Assembly: GCF_038900055.1 (NCBI RefSeq)
Contig: NZ_JBBMQM010000001.1
Span: 2,728,001-2,792,000, forward strand
Source: Henriciella sp. AS95
GTDB lineage: Bacteria; Pseudomonadota; Alphaproteobacteria; Caulobacterales; Hyphomonadaceae
Reading direction: 5' to 3'
Length of the DNA: 64,000 nucleotides
Positions 16,308 to 25,461 of this stretch are shown one piece after another; position 1 is the stretch's first letter; each line of letters opens with the position of its first letter. Under the pieces are notes generated by a model, which saw nothing but the letters and a program-made list of their open reading frames with translations, was not told the origin of the DNA and made no database searches. The translations under genes were made by a program, and so were the position numbers.

Positions 16308-16795
16308 GCTTTCACCTTCTTCGCACCGTCCGCGGCTTTCCAGGAGCGCTCATCCATTTCCGCAAAGGATTCCGGTGCAGCGGACTCCTCGAAGAGCGCG
16401 TGCACAAGCAGCTTGTCGCCTTCGACCTCCACCGTCACCGTTCCGGGCGTCAGCGTGATCGAATTGGCGAAAATGGTTTTTGCGAGATCGCTTTCACAGC
16501 GCGTCTTCACTTTGACCAGCGCCGGATTGATATCGAGCCTGGCGCTCACACACGCCTTGATGACCGGCCAGTTCGCCTTGAAGATCTCAATCAGCAGCCA
16601 CGCCCAATAGGCCAGGAGCTGAGGCGTGCGCGCGTAGGGCGCACCTTCCTTGTCGACCGTCTCAAGGCGAGACGCCAGTATAAGTGAGATGAGAATCGAA
16701 ATTGCACCCAGCGTCAGAAGCAACGGCTTGAAGATACCCGACAAGCCAAGCCAGAGCGCTGCCAGCACCAAGATCAGCCCCAGAAAGTAGCCCAC
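16304..16795 (-). CDS. mrpE: Monovalent cation/H+ antiporter subunit E (MrpE)
   Basis: A 163-residue protein that opens the operon. The MnhE pattern is visible: an N-terminal helix pair, then LLAYWAWLLIEIFKANW, VIKACVSARLDINPALVKVKT, and TLTPGTVTVEVEGDKLLVHALF in the soluble C-terminal domain. Length is as expected (155-170). The operon promoter should lie in the about 90 bases between this gene and the DUF2336 gene, but no clear -35/-10 pair stands out there. Confidence 0.9.
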   Translation of the reverse strand: MGYFLGLILVLAALWLGLSGIFKPLLLTLGAISILISLILASRLETVDKEGAPYARTPQLLAYWAWLLIEIFKANWPVIKACVSARLDINPALVKVKTRCESDLAKTIFANSITLTPGTVTVEVEGDKLLVHALFEESAAPESFAEMDERSWKAADGAKKVKA

Positions 16796-16881
16796 GAAAC
16801 TCCCGCTCCGATTTCTTCAGATACAACCGACAGGGTCGCTGTTAGCTGGTCAATTTAGGTTTGGCCAGTGCCAAGACCAGT

Positions 16882-18084
16882 CTATCGCCCGAAAACCAGC
16901 CGAGCGGTACGTTGTGACGCAGAGTATGCCTGATCTATATCCGACAATGTGCCGTCTTCTGCAGCATTCTCGGTCATGGCAGGCGAATAAGCAGACGACA
17001 GCGACCAGTTCCAGTAGCGCAGAGTGGTCTGCGCCTTTGCGACCGCGAGAAGCTCGTAAGTCTCCTTCACATACGCAAATTGCGGGTGCGGCTCACCGGC
17101 GGAAAGTTCCTGGGGCCGACGCAGCGCCTTCCACAAGAGTGTGAGATAGGGCCGCTTCAAACCGGTTGCCTTGCACAGGACCGCAAGACCTTCCCCGCCC
17201 GGGTCACTCAAGATCTTGGCAATCGTCACAGGCTTCACACCTGCGAGAAAGCCGATCTCTTGCGCCAGCTCCGGATCCAGTCCTTTTTCCGCAGCAATTT
17301 CAACGGCATGCTCAAGGCTGTCATACGGACTCTTATCGATAGCCGGCCGGTTACGCTGGCGTCGCTCAATCAGCTGCAGCGTCTTGCGAGCGACAGCATC
17401 GGACCAGTTTTCCTGCGCCGCGACGGCGAAAACATCGGAGCAGAGATCGACCAGCTCGGTGCGTTCTGCCGCCTGTCGCTGCAGGATAATGCGCCGTGTC
17501 GGACCGTCCGACCACCAGAACATCGCCATCGCCTGGCTCGGTATCAGCTCGAGCCGTTTGATGATCAGAGGCGCAAGACCTTCAATTTTTCGTGAGTGCT
17601 GGACAAGAAGGTCCATACCGCTCTCGGAGATGGTTGCGCCTGGGTTTTTCAAAAGGCGCTTCAGGACAGCCCCCTCGTCGCGCTCGCACAGCTTTTCGGA
17701 AACTGTCGGGCTGACGCGTTTGCGAGCCGCAATCAGCAGGCGGTGATCTATGGTCGTCTTTTCAACGAACTCACACAGGTCAGCCGAGTCATAAACTTCA
17801 TTGTCTTCCAGCAGGCAGCGCGCAATCTCGATGTCGCTCTGGGCGAGATACCGCATGAGCCGTCGCGGCGCTTCCTTCGTGGCTTTGAGGCGCTTGGCGC
17901 AGAAAATCCGTTCTTCCTTGCTGACGTGAAACAGCATATCGAGAAGAATGTCGCCGCCCATGGAGCGGTCCTGAGGCGCAACGGATGTGGCTGGAAGCGC
18001 GACAAAGTCGATCAGCCGCCTGAACAGAAGTCTGCGGGCACGACCCGTTTGCTGTGGATCTGAAAATTCAGCGATCTCGGCCAT
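16882..18084 (-). CDS. DUF2336 domain protein
   Basis: A 400-residue soluble, mainly alpha-helical protein of the alphaproteobacterial DUF2336 family. Visible family features are the N-terminal RRLLFRRLIDFVALP, the helical-repeat core with ILLDMLFHVSKEERIFCAKRL, and LAQSDIEIARCLLEDNEV typical of HEAT-like packing. The family is conserved in Caulobacterales and Rhodospirillales, but its biochemical function is unsettled. It is encoded alone upstream of the mrp operon, on the same strand with an 86-base gap, so read-through is possible. Confidence 0.8.
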   Translation of the reverse strand: MAEIAEFSDPQQTGRARRLLFRRLIDFVALPATSVAPQDRSMGGDILLDMLFHVSKEERIFCAKRLKATKEAPRRLMRYLAQSDIEIARCLLEDNEVYDSADLCEFVEKTTIDHRLLIAARKRVSPTVSEKLCERDEGAVLKRLLKNPGATISESGMDLLVQHSRKIEGLAPLIIKRLELIPSQAMAMFWWSDGPTRRIILQRQAAERTELVDLCSDVFAVAAQENWSDAVARKTLQLIERRQRNRPAIDKSPYDSLEHAVEIAAEKGLDPELAQEIGFLAGVKPVTIAKILSDPGGEGLAVLCKATGLKRPYLTLLWKALRRPQELSAGEPHPQFAYVKETYELLAVAKAQTTLRYWNWSLSSAYSPAMTENAAEDGTLSDIDQAYSASQRTARLVFGR

Positions 18085-18156
18085 GTCTCAACCAGGTAGG
18101 TTTCCAGATGGTGAAACCTTTCACAGAGAAGTTAACAGCCGGTGAGCATTGATGCG

Positions 18157-18627
18157 CTAACGGAACGGGTTCTTGCGCCGCCCAGGATGCACGAAAATCA
18201 GCAGCATCGAGATCGCCAGCATGCCAATGGACAAGGCGAAGAGTTGGCCGCCATCCGTCTCAGTTTCTCCCGGTGTCAGCGAGAGCGGAACTTCGCGTCC
18301 CAGAACGTCCGGCATCAGGTGCACGCCAAGCGCGCCAGCGAGGATGAAGAATGACATCACCGCTCCGAACCGCCGCGTCTGAGGGATGAACAGGAACAGA
18401 CACGCGATCAGCTCCAGGATTGCAACGACGACACGGCCGGTCGGCTCGAGCCAGGACATGCCGGTATTTATCGCCATGGTCTGAAAAACGATGTTTTCCC
18501 CGGGCCGATCAAACAGCTTCACGAAACCTTCCGGCGGGTTTGGCAGAGGATGCACAGTTGCCTGCAGAAACATGAAGATCAGGAACAGGGCCAATACCCA
18601 GCTCGCCAGAAGCCGTAATCCACGCAT
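18157..18627 (-). CDS. DoxX-like four-helix membrane protein
   Basis: A 156-residue membrane protein with four hydrophobic helices. The arrangement fits DoxX/DoxD-like proteins: a first helix, a periplasmic loop with NPPEGFVKLFDR, a central ILELIACLFLFIPQTRRFGAVMSFFIL segment, a loop, and a final helix. The ATG at 18627 is chosen over an in-frame TTG 24 bases upstream because GAGGGA precedes it. Function in the family is poorly defined (redox or sulfur-related membrane roles have been proposed). The gene is divergent from the MFS transporter. Confidence 0.65.
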   Translation of the reverse strand: MRGLRLLASWVLALFLIFMFLQATVHPLPNPPEGFVKLFDRPGENIVFQTMAINTGMSWLEPTGRVVVAILELIACLFLFIPQTRRFGAVMSFFILAGALGVHLMPDVLGREVPLSLTPGETETDGGQLFALSIGMLAISMLLIFVHPGRRKNPFR

Positions 18628-18843
18628 GGCCAGTCGTCCCTCTCGCCGCAACTCTAACCGGACAATAACGCCTGACCGTCAGAACACAATTGCCGGTTAA
18701 TCATACCGCAGGAGAAGTTTGGCAAAGGTCTTAACCCGCTTTGAGTGTCGATCTACCGCAGCGGGAACAGGCAATTTTGCTTTTCACCCCGCACACGGCC
18801 TATACAGTCGCAGCGTTTGGACAGTCAGGTGAGTTCGCGGTTG

Positions 18844-20295
18844 ATGAACGATGATTCAAATCCGGATGGAATAGACGAAGATCGCACCGGACAGGTGAAG
18901 TCTCCAGTCAGCGGCATCGACAGCGCCACCGAGGCAGGCGCTTCGCTCGAAATCACCGCACGCGGCCTCTTCGCAAAGCGCACGCATCGTAAGGTCAGAT
19001 CCGAACTTCCCGCCTACCTGATGATTCAGTGCAGCTGGTTCATGGCGTTCGGCCTGCAACTTGTTCTGTTCCCCTACCTCATCACGAACCGTCTCGGCCT
19101 GAACGGGACTGAACTTGGCCTGGCAAATATGGCGCTGTCGGGTCCTTCAGTGATCTTCCTGCTATTGGGCGGCGTTGTTGCAGAACGCGCCTCAGGCAAG
19201 TCATTGCTGATGGTGCTCCATCTTGTTGCGGCTGTGCCTGCGGCGGGCCTCGCCATCGTTCTCGCCACTGGCAATCTCGCCTACGGCTACATGATCATTT
19301 ACGGCCTCGCCATGGGCACGGTCGGCGCATTCATGATGCCGGCGCGCGATTCGATCATCAACGAAGTCGTCCATCGCCGCTCTCGCGTCGGCTCGGATGT
19401 GACGCTGCAACAAGGGGTCGCTTTTGCAACGATCGCCCAGTTCGCAGCGCAGATCGCCGGCCTGATCGTAGGCGGTTATGCAGACAAGCTGACACGTATG
19501 CCGGACTGGCTGGGCGGCTTTTCAGTTGGGCCTATCCCCAGTTGGGAGTTGCTTGTTTTCCAGGCCATCGTCGTTTCCATCGGCGCCGGCTTTGCGATCT
19601 TTCTGGCTCATGGCCGCCGCGTCAAAACAGGTCGCTCGGGCATCGGCGCCGCTTTTGGTGACATCCGCGAAGGCTTCCACGTGGTGCTCAGCGATGGAAA
19701 ACTCTGGGGCATGACAGCGCTGATGTTTGGCGTGGGCATCTTTGTCATCGGCTCATTCCTCGTCGTCCTGCCAATCATCAATCGCGACATCTATGGCCTC
19801 GCCTCCGACGGCATCCGCGACATGTTCGTGACCTTCTGGCTCGGCGCGTTTGTTTCATCCGTTGCCTTGTCGGTCTTCAAGAACATCAAGCGTCAGGGGC
19901 GCCTGCTGCTCTCAGCGCAACTGATCGGTTCGCTCGCCATTCTGATCATGCTGGCGCGGCCGCCGCATTGGGTGTTTCTGACAATCGTATTCGTCTGGGG
20001 ACTGGCGGGCGGCATATCCATCGCGATGAGCCGGTCCATCGTGCAGGACGCTGCCCCGAAGGACCAACTCGCACGCGTCCTCTCAATCTACCAGCTCGGC
20101 TTCATGGCCGGAGCGCCGTTTGGCGCAGCCATCATGGGATGGCTGGTCGATTTCTTCCCGGATCAGCCTCAACGCGTGGCGGTGGTGCCAGCGCTTGGGA
20201 TGACGATCCTGATCATCTGGATGGTGATCCGGACGCCGATCTGGAACATGAAAAACATCGTAGAGCCTAAAAGTGGTCCGACACCACCCTCATGA
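18844..20295 (+). CDS. MFS transporter
   Basis: A 483-residue major facilitator superfamily transporter with 12 predicted helices. A polar N-terminal tail of about 55 residues comes before the first helix (LMIQCSWFMAFGLQLVLFPYL). The loop after helix two (VVAERASGKSLL) is in the place of the MFS A-motif. AMGTVGAFMMPARDSIINEVV and ARVLSIYQLGFMAGAPFGAAIMG are the helix-five and C-terminal counterparts seen in enterobactin-exporter-like members. The substrate is unknown. The start is taken at the ATG at 18844; an earlier in-frame ATG at 18745 would add 33 non-conserved residues. Confidence 0.83.
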   Translation: MNDDSNPDGIDEDRTGQVKSPVSGIDSATEAGASLEITARGLFAKRTHRKVRSELPAYLMIQCSWFMAFGLQLVLFPYLITNRLGLNGTELGLANMALSGPSVIFLLLGGVVAERASGKSLLMVLHLVAAVPAAGLAIVLATGNLAYGYMIIYGLAMGTVGAFMMPARDSIINEVVHRRSRVGSDVTLQQGVAFATIAQFAAQIAGLIVGGYADKLTRMPDWLGGFSVGPIPSWELLVFQAIVVSIGAGFAIFLAHGRRVKTGRSGIGAAFGDIREGFHVVLSDGKLWGMTALMFGVGIFVIGSFLVVLPIINRDIYGLASDGIRDMFVTFWLGAFVSSVALSVFKNIKRQGRLLLSAQLIGSLAILIMLARPPHWVFLTIVFVWGLAGGISIAMSRSIVQDAAPKDQLARVLSIYQLGFMAGAPFGAAIMGWLVDFFPDQPQRVAVVPALGMTILIIWMVIRTPIWNMKNIVEPKSGPTPPS

Positions 20296-20464
20296 ACTTC
20301 ATTTAATCTGGTTCTTTCGACGGATTTCCCCGCACCGATCTTTGAAAGGAGTAGAAGACGGCGTTTCTCCCCCCCCCTTAACGCTTGTCTTCCTTACAAA
20401 GCCGGGCGGTGTTTCCTTCCTTCACGCACCGTCCGGCGATGAAGCTCACCATCCTTCATCTCGC

Positions 20465-20497
20465 AAAAAAGCCCATCCGCTAAGAATGGGCTTTTTC
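20465..20497. terminator. Bidirectional Rho-independent terminator
   Basis: The hairpin pairs AAAAAGCCCAT (20466-20476) with ATGGGCTTTTT (20486-20496) around a 9-base loop, with A-runs on one side and T-runs on the other. It lies between the converging MFS and enoyl-CoA hydratase genes and can end transcription from both. Confidence 0.88.
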
Positions 20498-20530
20498 GTT
20501 TTGAAGTATCTGTCGAAACGACCGATTAGA

Positions 20531-21445
20531 TCAGGTCTTCGAAATCCACTCGAACTCCTCTTCTTCCCACCAGGGGAAGAAGGTTGGCATACCTTCAGAT
20601 ACACTGACCGTGTACTTGGCCGGGCGTTTCTCAAGAAAGCTCATCACACCTTCTTTTGCATCTGGTGAGCGACCGCGCTCATAGATCGCCGCCGAGTCGA
20701 CGATGTGCGCGTCCATCGGATGGCTCGCGCCCAGCATCCGCCACATCATCTGGCGCGTCAGAGCATTAGAGACCGGGGCCGTGTTCTCTGCGATCTCGCT
20801 GGCGAGCTCTTTTGCCCGTTTCATCAGATCCGCCTGCGGCACAACTTCGGACACCAATCCACCCGCCAGCGCTTCGGCGGCCGGGAACACGCGCCCGGTA
20901 TAGCACCACTCCAGCGCCTGAGAGATCCCGACCAGCCGAGGCAGAAACCAGCTTGAAGCCGCTTCGGGATTGATGCCGCGTCGATTGAACACAAAGCCGA
21001 AGCGCGCATTGTCGGACGCGATGCGGATATCCATCGGCAGCTGCATGGTCACGCCAATACCGACGGCTGCACCATTGATTGCGCCAATGACAGGTTTCAG
21101 GCTTTCGAAAATGCGGAGCGTAACGCGGCCACCGCCGTCGCGCTGAACGTCAACCTCCTGGGATCGCCCTGCTTCGCCATCCTTGGCACGCGCGTCGTAG
21201 TCGAAAGTCTTGGCACCGGAAGAGAGGTCCGCGCCGGCACAAAACGCCCGCTCACCATGTCCGGTCACGATAACAACTTTCACGTCATCATCTGCATCGG
21301 TGATGTCGAAAGCTTCGATCAATTCCTGCATCATCTTGCCGGTGAAGGCATTCATCTTCTCAGGCCGGTAAAGCGTCAACGTGGCAACGCCGTCTTCTTT
21401 CTCCAGCTTGATTTCCTCGAAATCGCCAAGCTTTGCTACGGACAT
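20531..21445 (-). CDS. Enoyl-CoA hydratase/isomerase family protein
   Basis: A 304-residue crotonase-fold enzyme acting on acyl-CoA in beta-oxidation-type pathways. The oxyanion-hole segments are AFCAGADLSSG (about 67-77) and INGAAVGIGVTM (about 123-134). The Glu in RGINPEAASSWFLPR (about 153-167) matches the second catalytic-type acid; the first position is occupied differently, so hydratase versus isomerase activity is open. It is longer than usual (about 260) because of an insertion after the first oxyanion loop (TFDYDARAKDGEAGRS) and an aromatic/acidic tail (FFPWWEEEEFEW). GGGAG precedes the ATG. It is divergent from the desaturase genes. Confidence 0.88.
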   Translation of the reverse strand: MSVAKLGDFEEIKLEKEDGVATLTLYRPEKMNAFTGKMMQELIEAFDITDADDDVKVVIVTGHGERAFCAGADLSSGAKTFDYDARAKDGEAGRSQEVDVQRDGGGRVTLRIFESLKPVIGAINGAAVGIGVTMQLPMDIRIASDNARFGFVFNRRGINPEAASSWFLPRLVGISQALEWCYTGRVFPAAEALAGGLVSEVVPQADLMKRAKELASEIAENTAPVSNALTRQMMWRMLGASHPMDAHIVDSAAIYERGRSPDAKEGVMSFLEKRPAKYTVSVSEGMPTFFPWWEEEEFEWISKT

Positions 21446-21675
21446 GATTTGAACTCCCTATTGTCATCAGTTGCGGCAGAACAAGGCGACTTACGCGGGG
21501 GCCGTCAAGCGCGATCGTTTGACCTGTGCGATAAAGACGCTGAATTCCGCCGCTCCTAAACGTGCGTCGCGGTTTTGAGACTGCGCCCCTGTGTGGACTT
21601 GGACAGCAAAGCTGGCACATTCTGATCAGCTAGAAAAAACCAAATGATCGCATAGAACGATCACCACTGAGGAAT

Positions 21676-22602
21676 ATGCCGGAGTTTCCACCACCAACGA
21701 CGCTTGCCGCGCCAGCCTTTATCCTGTCCGTGATCCTTGAATGGTGGGCGGTCAAATCAAGACGCGCGCGGGGGAAATACGAGACGAAAGACGCCATCAC
21801 CTCGCTTGCGATGGGCATCGGCAATCTGGTGGTGAACACCGTCACAGCCACGATCGCACTGTGGATGATGATGATCGCCTGGCCGTACCGGTTCATGGAA
21901 GTTCCCATCACCTGGTGGAGCGGCGTCCTGCTCTTCGTGTTCTACGATCTCATTTATTATTGGAAGCACCGCCTAGCCCACCGGATGCGCTGGCTGTGGA
22001 TGGAGCATGTCACCCACCACTCGTCGCGCCATTACAACCTGACCACCGCGCTTCGCCAGCCATGGTTCGGGCCTTTTACGGGCTATATCTGGATCGGCTT
22101 GCCAATGGTGCTGCTGGGTTTCCACCCGCTCTTCATCTTCTTCATCGGCGGCCTGAACCTGATTTACCAGTTCTGGATCCACACCGAGACCATCGGCAAG
22201 ATGCCGCGCTGGTTCGAGGCGGTGATGAATACGCCCTCGCATCACCGGGTCCACCACGCGATCAACCCGCGATACCTCGACACCAATTATGCCGGTGTCT
22301 TTATCGTCTGGGACAAGATGTTCGGCAGCTTTGTGCCCGAGCTGGACAGCGACCCGCCCGAGTACGGCATCGTCAAACCACTTGAGAGCTACAATCCGAT
22401 CACGGTCGCTTTCCACGAAGCTGGCGGACTTGCGCGCGACTGCTGGAAAGATGGGGTTCGTCCCGACAGGTGGGTACGCCGTTTCGTCAATGGGCCGGGC
22501 TGGCAACCTGATGGCCAGCATAATCGATCGGCCGAGTTAAAGGCCGCTTACATCGCTGAGCACCCAGACCAGGCCGGCACACCAGGGCTACCCAAAGCCT
22601 GA
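21676..22602 (+). CDS. Sterol desaturase/fatty acid hydroxylase family protein (copy 1)
   Basis: A 308-residue integral membrane di-iron hydroxylase or desaturase. The histidine boxes are HRLAH (after DLIYYWK), HVTHHSS, and HHRVHH in TPSHHRVHHAINPRYLDTNY, spaced as in the family. At least four membrane helices surround them. It forms a tandem with a second, similar gene 113 bases downstream. Substrates in this family range from sterols to carotenoids and fatty acids; the neighbouring acyl-CoA synthetase, crotonases and MaoC suggest a lipid or steroid route, which is inference. The start ATG follows GAGGA at a short spacing. Confidence 0.88.
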   Translation: MPEFPPPTTLAAPAFILSVILEWWAVKSRRARGKYETKDAITSLAMGIGNLVVNTVTATIALWMMMIAWPYRFMEVPITWWSGVLLFVFYDLIYYWKHRLAHRMRWLWMEHVTHHSSRHYNLTTALRQPWFGPFTGYIWIGLPMVLLGFHPLFIFFIGGLNLIYQFWIHTETIGKMPRWFEAVMNTPSHHRVHHAINPRYLDTNYAGVFIVWDKMFGSFVPELDSDPPEYGIVKPLESYNPITVAFHEAGGLARDCWKDGVRPDRWVRRFVNGPGWQPDGQHNRSAELKAAYIAEHPDQAGTPGLPKA

Positions 22603-22715
22603 TCAGAGATTACGACCGACAAACAGTCGCACCCTCAACCCTTTGCACCGTGAACCGTTTCGCTTTTGTGTGAACGCCTGTCAGGCGAACAACTGAAACG
22701 CGGAGCGAACGATAA

Positions 22716-23681
22716 ATGAACTTGGCGATTCCTGTAGTGGCTATTGCAGGCAGCTGCGTGGTCCTCCTCGGGATTGCGCTCGAATGGTGGGCCGTACGAA
22801 ACGGCCATACCAAGGGACGCTACGACACTAGTGACGCCTGGACCTCAATGATTATGGGGGCGGGCAGCCTTGTGATGAACGCGGTGCTGGCTTTCATTTC
22901 AACGGCAGTCCTTGCTCTGGCAGCATCGCTCACCCCATGGGACATCGGTGTGTCCGCATTGAGCATCGCTGGCGCTATCCTGGTGCATGATTTCCTCTAT
23001 TACTGGAAACACCGGATCGGCCATCGCTCGCGCCTGTTCTGGGCCGAGCATGTGACGCATCATTCCAGTCGCTATTTCAATCTGACGACGGCCGTCCGCC
23101 AACCCTGGACGGGCCCCCTCTCAAATGTCCTGATCATCGGTGGGCCGATGGTTGCCCTCGGCTTCCCTGTCAGTCTGGTCTTAACGGCGACAATCACGCA
23201 TCTCATTTACCAGATCTGGATTCATACTGAGGCAATCGACCGCCTGCCGGCACCGATTGAAGCCATCCTCGTGACACCGTCGCATCACCGCGTTCACCAC
23301 GCGACAAACCCGCAATACCTCGACTCCAACTATGGAGGAATCCTCATCGTCTGGGACCGCTTGTTCGGGACCTTCGTCCGCGAGTCCGAGAGCGAAGAGA
23401 CGCATTACGGCCTGGTCAAGCAGCTTCGCAGCTACAACCCTTTGGTTGTCGCCTATCATGGCTTTGGCGCACTGCTGGCAGACATGCGGCGAGACGGCCT
23501 CTTACCGGTTCGTTGGGGGCGGCGCGCGTTCAATCCGCCTGGCTGGTCACCCGACGGGCGGCACGAACGCAGCGAGGAAATCAAGGCCGCCTGGCGAGAC
23601 CGTCAGCACGAAGCCGCTGAAAGAATGCCAGACCACACCGAAGGTGCCGAAACCGAAACATTCCGCGTCGCCGCCGAATAG
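22716..23681 (+). CDS. Sterol desaturase/fatty acid hydroxylase family protein (copy 2)
   Basis: A 321-residue paralogue of the upstream protein, with the same three histidine boxes: HRIGH after DFLYYWK, HVTHHSS, and HHRVHHATNPQYLDSNY. The N-terminal helices differ, and the C-terminal tail is longer and acidic (PDHTEGAETETFRVAAE). The ribosome site GGAGCG precedes the ATG. Copies 1 and 2 share long identical patches such as QPW, SYNPLV/SYNPIT and WSPDG/WQPDG, so they arose by tandem duplication. They may act in sequence or on different substrates. Confidence 0.88.
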   Translation: MNLAIPVVAIAGSCVVLLGIALEWWAVRNGHTKGRYDTSDAWTSMIMGAGSLVMNAVLAFISTAVLALAASLTPWDIGVSALSIAGAILVHDFLYYWKHRIGHRSRLFWAEHVTHHSSRYFNLTTAVRQPWTGPLSNVLIIGGPMVALGFPVSLVLTATITHLIYQIWIHTEAIDRLPAPIEAILVTPSHHRVHHATNPQYLDSNYGGILIVWDRLFGTFVRESESEETHYGLVKQLRSYNPLVVAYHGFGALLADMRRDGLLPVRWGRRAFNPPGWSPDGRHERSEEIKAAWRDRQHEAAERMPDHTEGAETETFRVAAE

Positions 23682-23795
23682 CGCACGCAATCCTTACGCA
23701 ACGTCGGGAATGGACGTCGAATGCCCCATTGCTAAAACTGGTCCCGAAGCGAACGTGCCGCACAAGACGGGCACGCCCCAGGGAGACGAGACCTC

Positions 23796-25343
23796 ATGCA
23801 TCCAAGTCATTACGCCGAGACCAAGCCGGACGCGCCAGCCTACATCATGGCCAATACAGGCGAGACCGTAACGTTCAAACAACTCAATGACCGTTCAAAC
23901 CAGATCGCCCACCTCTTTCGGGAACTCGGTCTCAGTCCCGGCGATACAATCGCGATCTTTGCCGAGAACAGCCCGCGCTATTTTGAGATCGCGTGGGCCG
24001 CGCAGCGCTCTGGACTGTATTACGTGTGCATTTCATCGCGGCTTACCGCGCCAGAAGTCGAATACATCGTGAAAGACTCCGGCTCCCGCATGCTCATCGC
24101 ATCTGCTGGCCTCGCCGATGTCGCGCAGGCAGTGAATGCCATCACCGAGCTGGAAGCCTACTGGTCGATCGATGGGGAGATTGACGGCTTTGTCTCCCTG
24201 GAAGGTCTGAGAGCAGAAAAGCCGACAACGCCAATTTCCGACGAAATGCACGGCGCCGATATGCTTTACTCGTCCGGGACGACTGGTCGCCCGAAAGGCA
24301 TCCGTCCCCCCTTCGTTCCAGACAGGCCGATTGACGAAACGAACGTCTTGATGGCGATCGCCAAGACCCTTGCACGCGCCGAGGATGGTTCGGTGTATCT
24401 GTCGCCCGCGCCGCTTTACCACGCAGCCCCCCTGCGCTGGTGCATGACCTTCACGCGGTTTGGGTCGACACTCATCGTCATGGAGAAGTTCGATCCGGAG
24501 AAGTTCCTGGCACTGGTCGAGAAGCACAAGGTCACCCACACCCAGCTCGTGCCGACCATGTTCGTCAAGATGCTGAAATTGCCCAAGGACGTTCGTGAGA
24601 AGTATGACGTGTCCTCGCTGAAATGCGCGATACATGCCGCCGCGCCTTGCCCCGTCCCGGTCAAGGAACAGATGATCGAATGGTGGGGCCCGGTCATTGA
24701 GGAGTATTATGCCGGGTCTGAAGGCAACGGCATGACCTGGGTCAACTCGACTGACTGGCTGGCACACAAAGGGTCTGTCGGTAAGCCCGTGCACGGCGAA
24801 CTGCACATCTGCGACGACGAAGGCAATGAACTTCCCGTGGGCGAGGCCGGTACCATCTATTATGGCGCCACGACCCCACCATCCTATCACAATGATCCGG
24901 ACAAGACGCAGGGCGCCCTTAATCCCAAGCACCCGGAATGGTCGACGCTTGGCGATGTTGGCCGTGTTGACGAAGACGGCTTTCTTTACCTCACCGACCG
25001 CAAGGCGTTCATGATCATTTCCGGCGGCGTGAACATCTATCCGCAGGAAGCTGAAAACGTCCTTATCACGCATCCGAAAGTCGCAGACGTCGCCGTCATC
25101 GGCGTTCCCAATGATGAGTTTGGCGAAGAGGTGAAGGCCGTCGTGCAGCTTCAGCCTGGCATAGCGACCAGCAAGGAAGTGGAGGAAGAACTGCTGGAAT
25201 TCTGCCGCTCCAAGCTGGCCAAGATCAAATGCCCGAAGTCGGTGGACTTCGATCCGGAATTGCCGCGACACCCGACCGGAAAGCTCTACAAACGCCTCGT
25301 GCGGGACCGTTACTGGGGCAAGCAGGATTCCAGGATCGTTTGA
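23796..25343 (+). CDS. Acyl-CoA synthetase (AMP-binding, FadD-like)
   Basis: A 515-residue adenylate-forming ligase that activates a carboxylic acid to its CoA thioester. The AMP-binding P-loop YSSGTTGRPKG is at residues 158-168. Later motifs are EEYYAGSEG, the GDVGRVDEDGFLYLTDRK hinge, GGVNIYPQE, and the C-terminal catalytic Lys in PRHPTGKLYKR. Length matches medium/long-chain and steroid-acid ligases of the FadD3/FadD13 type. GGGAGAC lies upstream of the ATG. It is the third gene of a plus-strand group with two desaturases before and the SnoaL-crotonase fusion after. Confidence 0.92.
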   Translation: MHPSHYAETKPDAPAYIMANTGETVTFKQLNDRSNQIAHLFRELGLSPGDTIAIFAENSPRYFEIAWAAQRSGLYYVCISSRLTAPEVEYIVKDSGSRMLIASAGLADVAQAVNAITELEAYWSIDGEIDGFVSLEGLRAEKPTTPISDEMHGADMLYSSGTTGRPKGIRPPFVPDRPIDETNVLMAIAKTLARAEDGSVYLSPAPLYHAAPLRWCMTFTRFGSTLIVMEKFDPEKFLALVEKHKVTHTQLVPTMFVKMLKLPKDVREKYDVSSLKCAIHAAAPCPVPVKEQMIEWWGPVIEEYYAGSEGNGMTWVNSTDWLAHKGSVGKPVHGELHICDDEGNELPVGEAGTIYYGATTPPSYHNDPDKTQGALNPKHPEWSTLGDVGRVDEDGFLYLTDRKAFMIISGGVNIYPQEAENVLITHPKVADVAVIGVPNDEFGEEVKAVVQLQPGIATSKEVEEELLEFCRSKLAKIKCPKSVDFDPELPRHPTGKLYKRLVRDRYWGKQDSRIV

Positions 25344-25461
25344 TCCAGCCCCCCGGGATCAAGAAAACACTGGCACTTCAAGAGCTGCGCCTCCTATACT
25401 GAGAGCAAGGCAGTCCGCAGAAAGCAGACGCTGTTACCTCCCAGAACCGGATCGCGCGGCT

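Noticed and set aside
24033..25271. A 412-codon minus-strand frame opposite the acyl-CoA synthetase
   Set aside because: There is no recognisable motif, while the plus strand carries a complete AMP-ligase signature set. It is a shadow frame.
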